Counted from the first letter of the stretch, positions 10,279-18,956 are shown. The stretch is 64,000 nucleotides of DNA from Shewanella sp. MR-4 (GCF_000014685.1 NC_008321.1:1981001-2045000); one strand, 5' to 3'. The notes: generated from the sequence alone by a model not told the origin. Numbers and translations: made by a program.

Positions 10279-11298
10279 ATGTTTTATAAAATCGCACAGA
10301 AAGTCATGTTTCAGATGGATCCTGAGCGAGCGCATAATTTAGCCATTGGCAGCCTGAAAATGACAGGTAATAGTCCATTGAATGCGTTTTATGCCCAGAA
10401 TATTGCGCCAGCGCCCGTCAGCTTTATGGGACTGACTTTTCCAAACCCTGTCGGCCTTGCCGCAGGTATGGATAAAGATGGCGAATCGATCGATGCCTTT
10501 CATGCGATGGGATTTGGTCATGTGGAAGTGGGGACTGTGACCCCAAGACCACAACCCGGTAATGATTTACCCCGTTTGTTTAGATTAAAACCCGCAAAGG
10601 CGATCATCAATCGCATGGGCTTTAATAACAAAGGTGTCGATAATCTGGTCAAAAATTTGATCGCAAAGAAAACCGATATCATGGTTGGGGTCAATATTGG
10701 TAAAAATAAAGACACGCCAGTAGAGCAGGGCAAAGACGATTATTTGATCTGCATGGACAAAGTCTATCCCTATGCAGCCTATATTGCGGTGAATATTTCA
10801 TCACCGAATACACCAGGATTACGATCGCTGCAATATGGCGATCTATTAGACGAATTATTAAGCGCATTAAAAACTAAGCAACTTGAGTTGGCCGAGAAAC
10901 ATAAAAAATATGTGCCAATTGCCCTTAAAATTGCGCCTGATTTAACCACGGAAGAAATCGAAAATATTGCTCAATCCTTGATTAAAAACAAGTTTGATGG
11001 CGCGATTGCGACTAACACTACCTTAACCCGTGACGGTGTGAGTGGCCTTGCGAATGCCAATGAAAGCGGTGGGTTAAGTGGTAAACCATTGACTGAGCTT
11101 TCAACTAAAGTGATCAAACAATTAGCTACTTGTTTAAATGGTCAGATCCCGATTATTGGAGTAGGTGGTATTAATAGCGCCGAAGATGCCTTAGCAAAAT
11201 TTGATGCGGGCGCGACTATGGTGCAAATTTACTCAGGTTTTATTTACCAAGGTCCAAAGTTAATTAAAGAAATTGTTGAAGCTTACCGTTTAAAATAA
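10279..11298 (+). CDS. pyrD: Dihydroorotate dehydrogenase (quinone), class 2
   Basis: The product is 339 residues, close to E. coli PyrD (336). It oxidises dihydroorotate to orotate at the inner membrane, passing electrons to quinone, the fourth step of pyrimidine synthesis. Class 2 features are visible: the amphipathic N-terminal extension (FYKIAQKVMFQMDPERAH), AAGMDKDGE for FMN binding, NISSPNTPGLRSLQ carrying the catalytic serine, and IIGVGGINSAEDA for FMN phosphate. I chose the ATG at 10279 (MFYKIAQKV), preceded by GTCGAGGAAAATAC; an upstream in-frame extension would run through the GDH terminator and is unlikely. zapC follows, the same order as in E. coli. Confidence 0.95.
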   Translation: MFYKIAQKVMFQMDPERAHNLAIGSLKMTGNSPLNAFYAQNIAPAPVSFMGLTFPNPVGLAAGMDKDGESIDAFHAMGFGHVEVGTVTPRPQPGNDLPRLFRLKPAKAIINRMGFNNKGVDNLVKNLIAKKTDIMVGVNIGKNKDTPVEQGKDDYLICMDKVYPYAAYIAVNISSPNTPGLRSLQYGDLLDELLSALKTKQLELAEKHKKYVPIALKIAPDLTTEEIENIAQSLIKNKFDGAIATNTTLTRDGVSGLANANESGGLSGKPLTELSTKVIKQLATCLNGQIPIIGVGGINSAEDALAKFDAGATMVQIYSGFIYQGPKLIKEIVEAYRLK

Positions 11299-11396
11299 TG
11301 ATCTTTAGATCTCAATAGGGATCTAAATTACGATCATTTATCTTAGCTGCGATCTAAAACGATCAATAGATCGCAGTTAAGATCCTTAAATAGATC
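11298..11396 (+). repeat. GATC-rich double hairpin between pyrD and zapC
   Basis: Nine GATC sites lie within 97 bases, at 11300, 11308, 11320, 11332, 11351, 11361, 11369, 11381 and 11393. The first four are in a nested inverted repeat: ATGATC and TTTAGATC pair with GATCTAAA and GATCAT (11298-11337). The next form a 15-bp stem with one G-T pair, 11341-11355 with 11368-11382. It could act as the pyrD terminator, and it is also a dense Dam-methylation target. Confidence 0.75.
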
Positions 11397-11439
11397 TACT
11401 AAGTAATTGTTAACTAATCTGTATTTTTATATTTTTATT

Positions 11440-11468
11440 TTGATATTGAATAAAATATCTACTATGAT
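11440..11468 (+). promoter_or_regulatory. Sigma-70 promoter of zapC
   Basis: TTGATA, a 17-base spacer and TATGAT form a near-consensus sigma-70 promoter in an AT-rich stretch. The -10 ends 30 bases before the zapC ATG. It explains how zapC is expressed apart from pyrD. Confidence 0.7.
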
Positions 11469-11498
11469 GTGCCAGTGTTCAAATAGTAGGTAAACGTT

Positions 11499-12032
11499 AT
11501 GTTATTATTGCCACAAAAGGATTGGCACTGGAAATATAACGATTCGTACGGTGTATTAGGCGTTTCGTTAGGTTCCGAGATAGAATTTCTGACGGCTTAT
11601 AAAGCAAAATCATTAATTCCTGATGCCTTATCAAGCATGGAATTTAATATTGCGCACGCCAAATTCTATATGAGCTTGCTCGACAAGTTGCCGAAAACCT
11701 TATCCCTTACCGATGCCGCCATAGTGCAAATCGCCTTAAATGCGACAGCCGCGCATTTTATGCTGACACCGCAAATGCCTAAATCATGGTTTTTTGATTG
11801 CAGCGATGTATGCGTATTTAGCGATGTGGGTAAAGTCTTTGAGCTTAAATGCCAAAAACAACGGGCTTTAGTCTTAGTCATCGAAAACACCCTACAATCC
11901 GCGTTGGTGATGTTATTATCGCCAGAATGTGTGTTATCAGGCGCTAAAACCATGACGCAATTTGAAACTATTAAGGTGATGCACAATCGCTTGCACCCAT
12001 TAAGGGTACAGCGCCATGTCGTCGCAGCCTAA
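11499..12032 (+). CDS. zapC: Cell division protein ZapC
   Basis: The product is 177 residues, the length of E. coli ZapC (YcbW). It is a cytoplasmic FtsZ-binding protein that promotes bundling of FtsZ filaments at the Z ring. The N-terminus (LPQKDWHWKYNDSYGVLGVSLG) and the interior (AHFMLTPQMPKSWFFD) are as remembered for this family. Its place directly after pyrD matches E. coli. The ATG follows TAGTAGGTAAACGTT. The call combines sequence recognition with synteny. Confidence 0.85.
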   Translation: MLLLPQKDWHWKYNDSYGVLGVSLGSEIEFLTAYKAKSLIPDALSSMEFNIAHAKFYMSLLDKLPKTLSLTDAAIVQIALNATAAHFMLTPQMPKSWFFDCSDVCVFSDVGKVFELKCQKQRALVLVIENTLQSALVMLLSPECVLSGAKTMTQFETIKVMHNRLHPLRVQRHVVAA

Positions 12033-12071
12033 ATGACGGTCTAGCCAAGTCTTGGCCGTCATTATTTATTT
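12032..12071 (+). terminator. Terminator-like hairpin after zapC
   Basis: The stem is AATGACG plus GCCAAG against CTTGGC plus CGTCATT with a short internal bulge, followed by ATTTATTT. It overlaps the zapC stop codon. Confidence 0.65.
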
Positions 12072-12461
12072 CGAGCTATTGCTAACATAGCCTGGTATTT
12101 TTTCATTCTTTCCGCACAGTTTTCCCTCATCTCATTCTATTCATTTACCCTATCAAATCGACATGATTTACTGAAAGGTCAATTTAGAATATCTACAGCA
12201 TTATACTTCCTCGTTAATTCAAATCGAAGGCTTTAGTGATACTCGTCGTCCCGACGTTTTGAACCCAAGAAATATGGTAAATATAGATATGAGCACTTTA
12301 GACTCACTCTCCATTTATCTTAGAAATAGTCTTAATAAACTATTGGGCTTGAGGATAAACTATAAGCTTGGGTTGGGCGATTCATTCGATTGGTAAAACT
12401 GAAGATAAGTCGGCCAGTTGAATATATCTTCAAATTTCATTGTCGGTACTTTAGTGAATAA
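12072..12461. other. Gap between zapC and adhE with no supported gene
   Basis: About 390 AT-rich bases lie between converging genes. A 35-codon reading frame from the ATG at 12289 exists, but it has no ribosome-binding site and no recognisable product. I see no RNA gene or repeat here. Confidence 0.5.
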
Positions 12462-12501
12462 AGGGCTTTGTTTACCTATATCGCTAAGGAAACAAAGCCC
12501 T
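12462..12501 (-). terminator. Terminator of adhE
   Basis: A perfect 12-bp inverted repeat, AGGGCTTTGTTT with AAACAAAGCCCT, has a 16-base loop and lies 40 bases beyond the adhE stop on the minus strand. The T run after it is weak. Confidence 0.65.
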
Positions 12502-12540
12502 GTCAATTTCAGTGACGACTTAATGCACTATTTTAATGTG

Positions 12541-15141
12541 CTATTGCTCAGTAAATGGGCGGCCATAGTAGCTGTCGAGCAGTAGTTGTTTTAACTCACT
12601 GATCAAAGGATAGCGAGGGTTGGCGCCAGTGCATTGGTCATCGAAGGCATCCTCGGCGAGCTCGTCTAGTTTGGCGAGGAAGTCGGCTTCGTTAACTCCC
12701 GCTTCTTGGATAGATGCTGGAATGCCCAGCGTCTTCTTGAGTTGCTCGATTTTTTCCAGCAATTTCTCGACTTTTTCCGCATCTGAACTTCCACCTAAGG
12801 CTAAATGATCGGCAATGGCCGCGTAACGACACAGGGCTTTAGGCCTGTCGTATTGGCTGAATGCGGCTTGCTTAGTGGGTAAATCGGTCGCATTAAAGCG
12901 GATCACGTTACTGATGAGTAGCGCATTGGCAAGTCCATGGGCTAAATGAAACTCGGCGCCCAGTTTATGGGCCATAGAGTGACAGATCCCAAGGAAGGCG
13001 TTGGCAAAGGCGATACCGGCTATGGTCGCACCATTATGCACTTTTTCTCGGGCGATAGGGGATGCGGCGCCAAGCTGATAAGCATCGGGTAAATATTTGC
13101 ACAGTAGGTTGAGTGCTTGCAGAGCTTGACCATCGCTGTACTCATTCGCCATCACACTGACATAGGCTTCGAGCGCGTGGGTGATCGCATCGATCCCGCC
13201 GAAAGCGGTTAAGGATTTTGGCATATCCATCACCAGATTCGGGTCAACAATCGCCATATTAGGGGTGAGTTGATAGTCGGCGATGGGGTATTTTTTACCG
13301 GTTTGTTCATCGGTTACTACGGCAAACGGTGTGACCTCTGAGCCTGTGCCTGATGTGGTGGGGATCGCCACCATAGTGGCTTTGACGCCCATTTTAGGGA
13401 ATTTATAGATACGTTTACGGATATCCATAAAACGCAGGGCTAAATCGGCAAAGTCGACATCGGGATGCTCGTACATCACCCAAATAATCTTGGCCGCATC
13501 CATGGGCGAGCCACCGCCTAAGGCAATAATCACATCGGGTTTAAAGCTATTGGCCACTTTGGCACCTTGTCGCACTGTGGCCAGTGTGGGGTCGGCTTCC
13601 ACTTCGTAAAACACTTCGGTTTCAAGACCTTGGGCTTTTAAAATCTTTAAGGTTTCGTCGCAATAACCTTGGTTAAACAGGAATCTGTCGGTCACTATGA
13701 GGGCGCGTTTTTTATCGCTCAATTCTTCAAGCGCAATAGGTAAGCTGCCGCGGCGGAAGTAGATAGATGAAGGAAGCTTGTGCCACAGCATGTTTTCAGC
13801 CCTCTTAGCGACGGTTTTCTTATTAATTAAATGACTTGGGCCGACGTTTTCGGAAATCGAGTTTCCGCCCCAAGAACCGCAACCTAAGGTGAGCGAGGGA
13901 GCGAGTTTAAAGTTGTACAGATCGCCAATTCCGCCTTGTGAAGCTGGAGTGTTGATTAGAATTCGCGCGGTTTTCATTCTAAAACCAAAGGTTTTCACCC
14001 GCTCGGTTTGGGTGTCTTGGTCGGTATATAAGCCTGATGTGTGGCCAATACCGCCTAAGGCAACTAAGGCTTCTGCCTTATCGACGGCGTCATTGAAATC
14101 GGCGGCGCGGTACATGCCAAGTAATGGGGATAGTTTTTCGTGGGCAAAGGCTTCCGCCTCTGTGATATCGGTGACCTCACCAATTAAGACCTTGGTGGTG
14201 TGGGGGACATCAATGCCCGCCATTTGCGCTATGGTCGCGGCGCTTTGGCCGACGATATCGGCATTTAAGCCGCCATTTTTAAGGATGACTTGTTGCATTG
14301 CCGCGGTTTGTGCCGCATTTAAGAGATAACCGCCATGGGTGGCAAAGCGTTCTTTAACTTGTTCGTAGATACTATCGACCACAATCACCGCTTGCTCTGA
14401 GGCACAGACGACGCCGTTATCGAAGGTTTTAGACATCAAAATCGAGCTGACCGCACGTTTTATGTCGGCGGTTTCATCGATAACAATCGGTGTGTTACCC
14501 GCACCCACGCCAATGGCAGGTTTGCCGGAGGAGTAGGCGGCTTTCACCATACCTGGGCCACCTGTGGCGAGGATAAGGTTCACTTTAGCATGGGTCATCA
14601 ATTGATTGGAAAGTGCCACACTGGGCTCATCAATCCAACCGATAATGTCCTTGGGCGCACCGGCGGCAATTGCGGCATCTAGCACCAATTTAGCCGCAGT
14701 GGTGGTTGAGACTTTCGCCCTTGGGTGAGGGGAAAAAATAATCGCATTACGGGTTTTAAGACTGATTAATGCTTTGAAGATGGCGGTGGAGGTGGGATTT
14801 GTGGTGGGGACAATCCCACAGATAATGCCCACGGGCTCGGCGATAGTGATAGTGCCGAAGGTGGGGTCCTCGGATAAAATTCCGCAGGTCTTTTCATCTT
14901 TGTACTTGTTGTAAATGTACTCGGAGGCAAAGTGGTTTTTAATCACTTTGTCTTCAATCACCCCCATTCGGGTTTCGGCGGCGGCCATTTTCGCAAGTGA
15001 TATGCGTGCATCGGCGGCGGCCAGTGCGGCGGCGCGGAAAATGGCATCGACTTGAGCTTGGCTAAAACTGGCATACTCGGCTTGCGCTTTGGCGACGCGC
15101 TCGACCATGAGATCCAGTTCTTGAGCATTAGTTACTGTCAT
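12541..15141 (-). CDS. adhE: Bifunctional acetaldehyde-CoA/alcohol dehydrogenase
   Basis: The product is 866 residues. It reduces acetyl-CoA to acetaldehyde and then ethanol using two NADH, the main fermentative NAD-regenerating step, and family members form cytoplasmic spirosome filaments. The N-terminal half is an aldehyde dehydrogenase with the catalytic cysteine in GVVCASEQA (about residue 246) and a NAD-binding ATGGPGMV region. The C-terminal half is an iron-dependent alcohol dehydrogenase with GGGSPMDAAK near 540 and iron-ligand histidines in CHSMAHKLG and HLAHGLANA near 720-740. Both halves are intact. The ATG follows TAGGAGTCTTAATC. The leader carries a terminator-like hairpin, described separately. 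Confidence 0.95.
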   Translation of the reverse strand: MTVTNAQELDLMVERVAKAQAEYASFSQAQVDAIFRAAALAAADARISLAKMAAAETRMGVIEDKVIKNHFASEYIYNKYKDEKTCGILSEDPTFGTITIAEPVGIICGIVPTTNPTSTAIFKALISLKTRNAIIFSPHPRAKVSTTTAAKLVLDAAIAAGAPKDIIGWIDEPSVALSNQLMTHAKVNLILATGGPGMVKAAYSSGKPAIGVGAGNTPIVIDETADIKRAVSSILMSKTFDNGVVCASEQAVIVVDSIYEQVKERFATHGGYLLNAAQTAAMQQVILKNGGLNADIVGQSAATIAQMAGIDVPHTTKVLIGEVTDITEAEAFAHEKLSPLLGMYRAADFNDAVDKAEALVALGGIGHTSGLYTDQDTQTERVKTFGFRMKTARILINTPASQGGIGDLYNFKLAPSLTLGCGSWGGNSISENVGPSHLINKKTVAKRAENMLWHKLPSSIYFRRGSLPIALEELSDKKRALIVTDRFLFNQGYCDETLKILKAQGLETEVFYEVEADPTLATVRQGAKVANSFKPDVIIALGGGSPMDAAKIIWVMYEHPDVDFADLALRFMDIRKRIYKFPKMGVKATMVAIPTTSGTGSEVTPFAVVTDEQTGKKYPIADYQLTPNMAIVDPNLVMDMPKSLTAFGGIDAITHALEAYVSVMANEYSDGQALQALNLLCKYLPDAYQLGAASPIAREKVHNGATIAGIAFANAFLGICHSMAHKLGAEFHLAHGLANALLISNVIRFNATDLPTKQAAFSQYDRPKALCRYAAIADHLALGGSSDAEKVEKLLEKIEQLKKTLGIPASIQEAGVNEADFLAKLDELAEDAFDDQCTGANPRYPLISELKQLLLDSYYGRPFTEQ

Positions 15142-15458
15142 GATTAAGACTCCTAAAAAGATTTAGGGAATGCGCGATTCGCTAAATCTTCTTTATGGTG
15201 AAAAATTACACCTAAAGCTGAGGTGAAAGTGTGATCGCCTAGTCAGTTTGACGCTTTTATGTAATAAAAATACAGTAACTATGATCTGTTTTACCCTCTT
15301 TGACTTAGAATCCGCCGAGGATTGCCAGCAGCTATTACTCAAACTTGTGATTTAACCTCAAAAATCTCATTTTTCAGTCATCTGCGGTTAAGCTACTATA
15401 CTTGCCCTTACGGTTAGTTTGATGAAATTGGCGTGACACGCTCAATAAGGACTGCAAC
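15142..15458. other. Divergent intergenic region adhE / marC-like gene
   Basis: These 317 bases must hold the promoters of both divergent genes. Apart from the leader hairpin at 15155-15190, I could not identify a convincing FNR, ArcA or CRP site by eye, although such control is expected for adhE. Confidence 0.4.
15155..15190 (-). promoter_or_regulatory. Terminator-like hairpin in the adhE leader
   Basis: On the minus strand, AAGATTTAG and GAAT pair with ATTC and CTAAATCTT around a CGCGC loop with one C-C mismatch. A T-rich run follows, and then the adhE Shine-Dalgarno AGGAG. The hairpin ends directly upstream of the ribosome-binding site, so it could attenuate transcription or gate translation. 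E. coli adhE is known to need RNase III cleavage of a leader structure before translation. Confidence 0.5.
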
Positions 15459-16091
15459 TTGGAGTTAACACTTTACGTTAAATTTTTTCTTGGTCTGGTT
15501 GCCATTATCAACCCCATTGGTTTGTTGCCAGTGTTTGTGAGCCTTACTAGCCATCAAACCGAAGCCGAGCGTAACCATACGGGTAAAGTGGCTAACTTTG
15601 CGGTGGTGGTGATCCTGCTGGTGACCATAGTGGCGGGGCAACATATTTTAAATATGTTTAGCATTTCACTCTCAGCCTTTAGGATCGCTGGCGGCACGCT
15701 GATCGCGATTATTGCGATGTCGATGCTGCAGGGTAAATTAGGTGAAGTAAAACGCAACCAAGAGGAAGACCGCGAATCTTCGGCGATGGAGTCCGTGGCG
15801 GTGGTGCCGTTAGCCTTGCCGTTAATGGCAGGCCCTGGTGCGATTAGTTCGGTCATCGTGTTTGCCGCAGAGCATAATTCCTTCTCCAATTTTGTGGCGA
15901 TGTTTATCACAGTGATCATTTTTGGCTTGGTAAGTTTTGCCCTGTTCAGAATGGCGTCAATCATTTACAAAATTCTTGGTAAAACAGGCATTAACGTTAT
16001 TACCCGTTTGATGGGGCTATTAATGCTGTCGATCGGGATTGAGGTGATTGCCGCTGGTATTAAAGGGCTGTTCCCACAACTCTTTAGCTAA
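15459..16091 (+). CDS. MarC/YhgN family integral membrane protein
   Basis: The product is 210 residues with six predicted transmembrane helices and the MarC-family opening NPIGLLPVFVSLT plus PLALPLMAGPGAISSV in the middle. It is an inner-membrane protein; the family is annotated as NAAT-type transporters, but the substrate is unproven. The start is a TTG at 15459 with an AAGGA ribosome-binding site 8 bases upstream; no ATG in this frame would keep the conserved first helix. It is monocistronic, with a terminator close behind. Confidence 0.85.
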   Translation: MELTLYVKFFLGLVAIINPIGLLPVFVSLTSHQTEAERNHTGKVANFAVVVILLVTIVAGQHILNMFSISLSAFRIAGGTLIAIIAMSMLQGKLGEVKRNQEEDRESSAMESVAVVPLALPLMAGPGAISSVIVFAAEHNSFSNFVAMFITVIIFGLVSFALFRMASIIYKILGKTGINVITRLMGLLMLSIGIEVIAAGIKGLFPQLFS

Positions 16092-16104
16092 TTGAGCTTA
16101 TCGG

Positions 16105-16130
16105 GGGAGGAGTATGTCCTCCCTTGTTTT
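16105..16130 (+). terminator. Terminator after the MarC-family gene
   Basis: A 7-bp stem GGGAGGA/TCCTCCC with a GTATG loop is followed by TTGTTTT. Confidence 0.8.
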
Positions 16131-16344
16131 GGTGGCGCATTTTTAGCTGCGACTTTTTAATCTCAATTTTTTGCACAATGTGTTAACCGTAGAAAATGTT
16201 ATCGCCTGAATAAGCTTATGCAAGCATCTGTTTTTTAGGTGTTTAGTAATAGCTAAATTAGGTAAAAATGGTCGTTCTCGCGTAAATCCTATGCTATACC
16301 TATTTTGTCTTATCTCTTAACCTCGCTTTAATAAGGAAATCACT

Positions 16345-18339
16345 ATGAAATGGCAATGGATTGGCAACCTCAGCTTGAAACAAAAATTACTCATGGTTGT
16401 ATTGCCGCCCTTATTTGCATGTTTTTTATATGGTGCTTTGTTTCTCATTGAAAAATATGAGTATCGTCAAGAGCTTAAGCTTATCGTCCAATTGAGTGAA
16501 TTGGCGGTCACCAACAGTAATCTGGTGCATGAGCTACAAAAAGAGCGTGGCATGAGCGCAGGCTTTATTGGCTCAGCGGGTAAAGCCTTTGCAGGCAAAA
16601 TCCCAAGTCAAAGACAACTGACGGATAGCCAGTTAAAACAATTCCAAGATTTCATTTCAAACAATGCGTTACCCGAAGTGTTTGCGCCTAAATTACGGGA
16701 GATCAACACTCAGCTTGGTCGCCTTTCTGGGATCCGTTCGCAAATCGACAGTTTATCCATCAGTGTGGCCGATGAAGTGGCCTATTACACCGATCTCAAT
16801 AAACAGTTATTGGCCATCGTCGATGAAACGGCAAAGGCTGGCGCCAACCAAGAAATTGCCATTAAGGCCGCGGCATTCAGTGCCTATCTGCAAATGAAGG
16901 AACGGGCGGGGATTGAGCGTGCGGTCTTAAGTTCAACCTTCGGCCAAGCAGGTTTCAAACCTAAGGTATATGCCAAGTTTATAACCTTAGTCTCTGAGCA
17001 AAATACTTATCTGGAGCGCTTCTTGGCACTTGCCACGCCCAATCTCGTCGAGGGTATTCGTCAGCTGCAAAATGGTAACGAAGTCAGTGAAGTTGAGGCG
17101 CTGAGACAAATAGCAATCGACCAAGATAATCAAAAAATTCAGCAACAAAACCCGGAGGATTGGTTTGCGAAATCCACGGCACGTATCGACCGTTTACGGG
17201 ATTTTGAGCAAGAGGTTTCTACCGATCTGGTTAAGACCACCACAGACCGACTCTATACCGCCAACGAGCATATGTTCTTCGTGCTCGTGACATTAACCGT
17301 GGTGTTAGTGTTAGTGCTGCTGTTGAGTTTATCGGTTATCCGTTACCTACACGACAGTGTGCACCATGTGTATTCGACGGTGACAAAGGCCAGGAAACAT
17401 TATGATCTCAGTGTGCGTTTAACCCAAAATAGCTCGGATGAATTTGGGGAGTTAGCCATTGCATTCAACGACATGATGAATGATTTCGAGAGTGTGATCC
17501 TGCAAGTGCGTGCCAGTGCCAGCAAGTTACAACAAGCGGTAGAGCAAATGGATGTGTGTACCCACGCAATGGAGCAAGATGTGATGGCAGGGCACAGTGA
17601 GGCCGAACAAGTGGCCTCGGCAATGACGGAGATGAGTGCGACGGTGGCAGAAATCGCCAGTAACGCCGTTAATGCATCGGAAGCCTCCACCGCGGCGAAT
17701 CATGAGGCAAAAGCGGGTAATATCGAAGTGGGTCGTACCAGTGCCGCCATTAAGGCTTTAGCCGATGATATTGATGGCGCCTCTAAGGCCATTAATGAAC
17801 TCGACCGTGAAATCCACGGTATTGTGGTGGTACTCGATGTGATAAGCGGCATTGCCGAACAAACGAATCTACTTGCACTTAATGCGGCGATTGAAGCGGC
17901 AAGGGCAGGCGAGATGGGACGGGGCTTTGCCGTCGTGGCCGATGAAGTGAGAAGTCTTGCGCAGCGCTCACAAACCTCGACCTCCGATATTAAGAACATG
18001 ACGGATAGACTGAAATCGGGCGCCAGCATTGCCGTTAAAGCCATGGAACGCGGACTCGCACAGGCCAATAACAGCGTGCACGAAGCCGAGCAGGCGGGGA
18101 TTGAGCTTAAACGTATCGTCGAGCAAGTGGATATTATCGACCGCATGAATGAGCAAATTGCCACGGCAACCCATGAACAGTCTGCCGTGTCTGAGGATGT
18201 GAATCGCAATGCATTGAAGATCAGTGAAATTTATCTCAATACCCAGAGGATTTCGGATGAATTACGGGAATTGACCAAGGCACTGACCTACGATGCGGCG
18301 CTAATGTCCAAGGAAGTGAACAAGTTCAACGTCAATTAA
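16345..18339 (+). CDS. Methyl-accepting chemotaxis protein with NIT sensor domain
   Basis: The product is 664 residues. It has a first transmembrane helix at about 14-36 and a periplasmic region at about 37-305 with the nitrate/nitrite-sensing (NIT) hallmark VHELQKERGMSAGFIGS. A second helix lies at about 308-330, followed by a HAMP domain and a cytoplasmic signalling domain. The hairpin tip is canonical (EQTNLLALNAAIEAARAGE; GRGFAVVADEVR, about residues 507-545), so it should couple to CheW/CheA. No NWETF-type C-terminal pentapeptide is present. A nitrate or nitrite ligand is a family-level expectation only. Confidence 0.92.
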   Translation: MKWQWIGNLSLKQKLLMVVLPPLFACFLYGALFLIEKYEYRQELKLIVQLSELAVTNSNLVHELQKERGMSAGFIGSAGKAFAGKIPSQRQLTDSQLKQFQDFISNNALPEVFAPKLREINTQLGRLSGIRSQIDSLSISVADEVAYYTDLNKQLLAIVDETAKAGANQEIAIKAAAFSAYLQMKERAGIERAVLSSTFGQAGFKPKVYAKFITLVSEQNTYLERFLALATPNLVEGIRQLQNGNEVSEVEALRQIAIDQDNQKIQQQNPEDWFAKSTARIDRLRDFEQEVSTDLVKTTTDRLYTANEHMFFVLVTLTVVLVLVLLLSLSVIRYLHDSVHHVYSTVTKARKHYDLSVRLTQNSSDEFGELAIAFNDMMNDFESVILQVRASASKLQQAVEQMDVCTHAMEQDVMAGHSEAEQVASAMTEMSATVAEIASNAVNASEASTAANHEAKAGNIEVGRTSAAIKALADDIDGASKAINELDREIHGIVVVLDVISGIAEQTNLLALNAAIEAARAGEMGRGFAVVADEVRSLAQRSQTSTSDIKNMTDRLKSGASIAVKAMERGLAQANNSVHEAEQAGIELKRIVEQVDIIDRMNEQIATATHEQSAVSEDVNRNALKISEIYLNTQRISDELRELTKALTYDAALMSKEVNKFNVN

Positions 18340-18369
18340 TGGCGAAAGTCGGACATAAATCTCAATTTA

Positions 18370-18421
18370 TCAGGCGGTTTGTTTAGCAATTGCGCAACCG
18401 CCTGAAATCAACTCTTTTTTA
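18370..18421 (+). terminator. Terminator-like hairpin after the chemoreceptor gene
   Basis: A 10-bp stem TCAGGCGGTT/AACCGCCTGA with a 16-base loop is followed, 8 bases later, by a CTTTTTT run. Confidence 0.7.
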
Positions 18422-18542
18422 CTTGACCACCCACAGGCTTTTGCGTACAGTACCGCTCCGTTAACGACGAAAGCTTACGAGTAAAGCTTATAAGGTCGTA
18501 GCAGCGTGGCTGATTAACACGTAAAACGAATCACAACAATCT

Positions 18543-18630
18543 GGTGAGATGTCCGAGTGGCCGAAGGAGCACGCCTGGAAAGTGTGTATACGGAAACGTA
18601 TCGAGGGTTCGACTCCCTCTCTCACCGCCA
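18543..18630 (+). tRNA. tRNA-Ser (anticodon GGA)
   Basis: This 88-base class II tRNA begins GGTGAGATGTCCGAG and ends CTCTCACCGCCA with encoded CCA. The acceptor stem GGTGAGA/TCTCACC, the T loop GGTTCGACTCC and the long variable arm are present. The anticodon stem is CACGC/GTGTG around CTGGAAA, giving GGA at 18577-18579. It reads UCC and UCU serine codons. The gene is intact and is followed by the integrase of an integrative element, so its 3' end is the probable integration target. Confidence 0.97.
18603..18630 (+). other. Inferred left attachment site (tRNA-Ser 3' end)
   Basis: P4-type integrases typically recombine at tRNA 3' ends and restore the gene. The integrase lies 356 bases downstream in the usual orientation. 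I found no second copy of this 28-base segment in the window, so the right end is not seen and the core boundaries are inferred. Confidence 0.4.
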
Positions 18631-18641
18631 AATTCAAGTTT

Positions 18642-18668
18642 AAAGACGTCCTAGGACGTCTTTTTTCT
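18642..18668 (+). terminator. tRNA-Ser terminator
   Basis: AAAGACGTCCTAGGACGTCTTT is a perfect 22-base palindrome with further Ts, 11 bases after the tRNA. It should end tRNA transcription. Confidence 0.85.
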
Positions 18669-18749
18669 TACTTGTATTTTATTGAAATCAATAACTTACC
18701 ATCCTATATTGTTTAATAACATCTTACTGCATCCGAAGTTTTTAGTAAT

Positions 18750-18956
18750 GCCAAAAGTAATGCCAAGGAAATTTGGTAAATTTTGGCATTACTTTTGGCT
18801 TCAAAAATACCCTTTTTTATGCCGTTTTTTTACTTGATTTTCTCGATTTTATGGCCCAGATTTAACTTGGCAATATCCTGATTTATCTTAATTTATTCAG
18901 TGATAAGTAATGCTTGATTTTCGAGTGAAAAATGATGCCAAAATCAAGCATTACTT
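18750..18956. repeat. Two 17-bp inverted repeats upstream of the integrase
   Basis: Left pair: GCCAAAAGTAATGCCAA at 18750-18766 is perfectly inverted at 18783-18799. Right pair: AAGTAATGCTTGATTTT at 18905-18921 is perfectly inverted at 18940-18956. The four arms share AAGTAATGC. The layout between the tRNA and the integrase suggests arm-type integrase or excisionase (AlpA) binding sites. Apart from these, the 18669-18985 gap holds no gene. Confidence 0.75.

Noticed and set aside
12289..12396. 35-codon small protein gene between zapC and adhE
   Set aside because: No ribosome-binding site and no recognisable feature; chance frames of this length are common in such a gap.
13889..14329. Plus-strand 146-codon frame inside adhE
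   Set aside because: Antisense to a conserved dehydrogenase domain, no ribosome-binding site, no recognisable family.
15330..15360. CRP- or FNR-type site in the adhE/marC gap
   Set aside because: TTGTGATTTAACCTCAAA resembles half of a CRP/FNR site but the spacing and second half do not fit.
17700..18209. Long reading frame on the minus strand inside the chemoreceptor gene
   Set aside because: It is Ser/Ala/Ile-rich and antisense to the highly conserved signalling domain; coding there is fully explained by the plus strand.
18603..18630. Second copy of the tRNA-Ser 3' end marking the right end of the island
   Set aside because: I scanned the window and saw none; the right attachment site is probably beyond base 64000.
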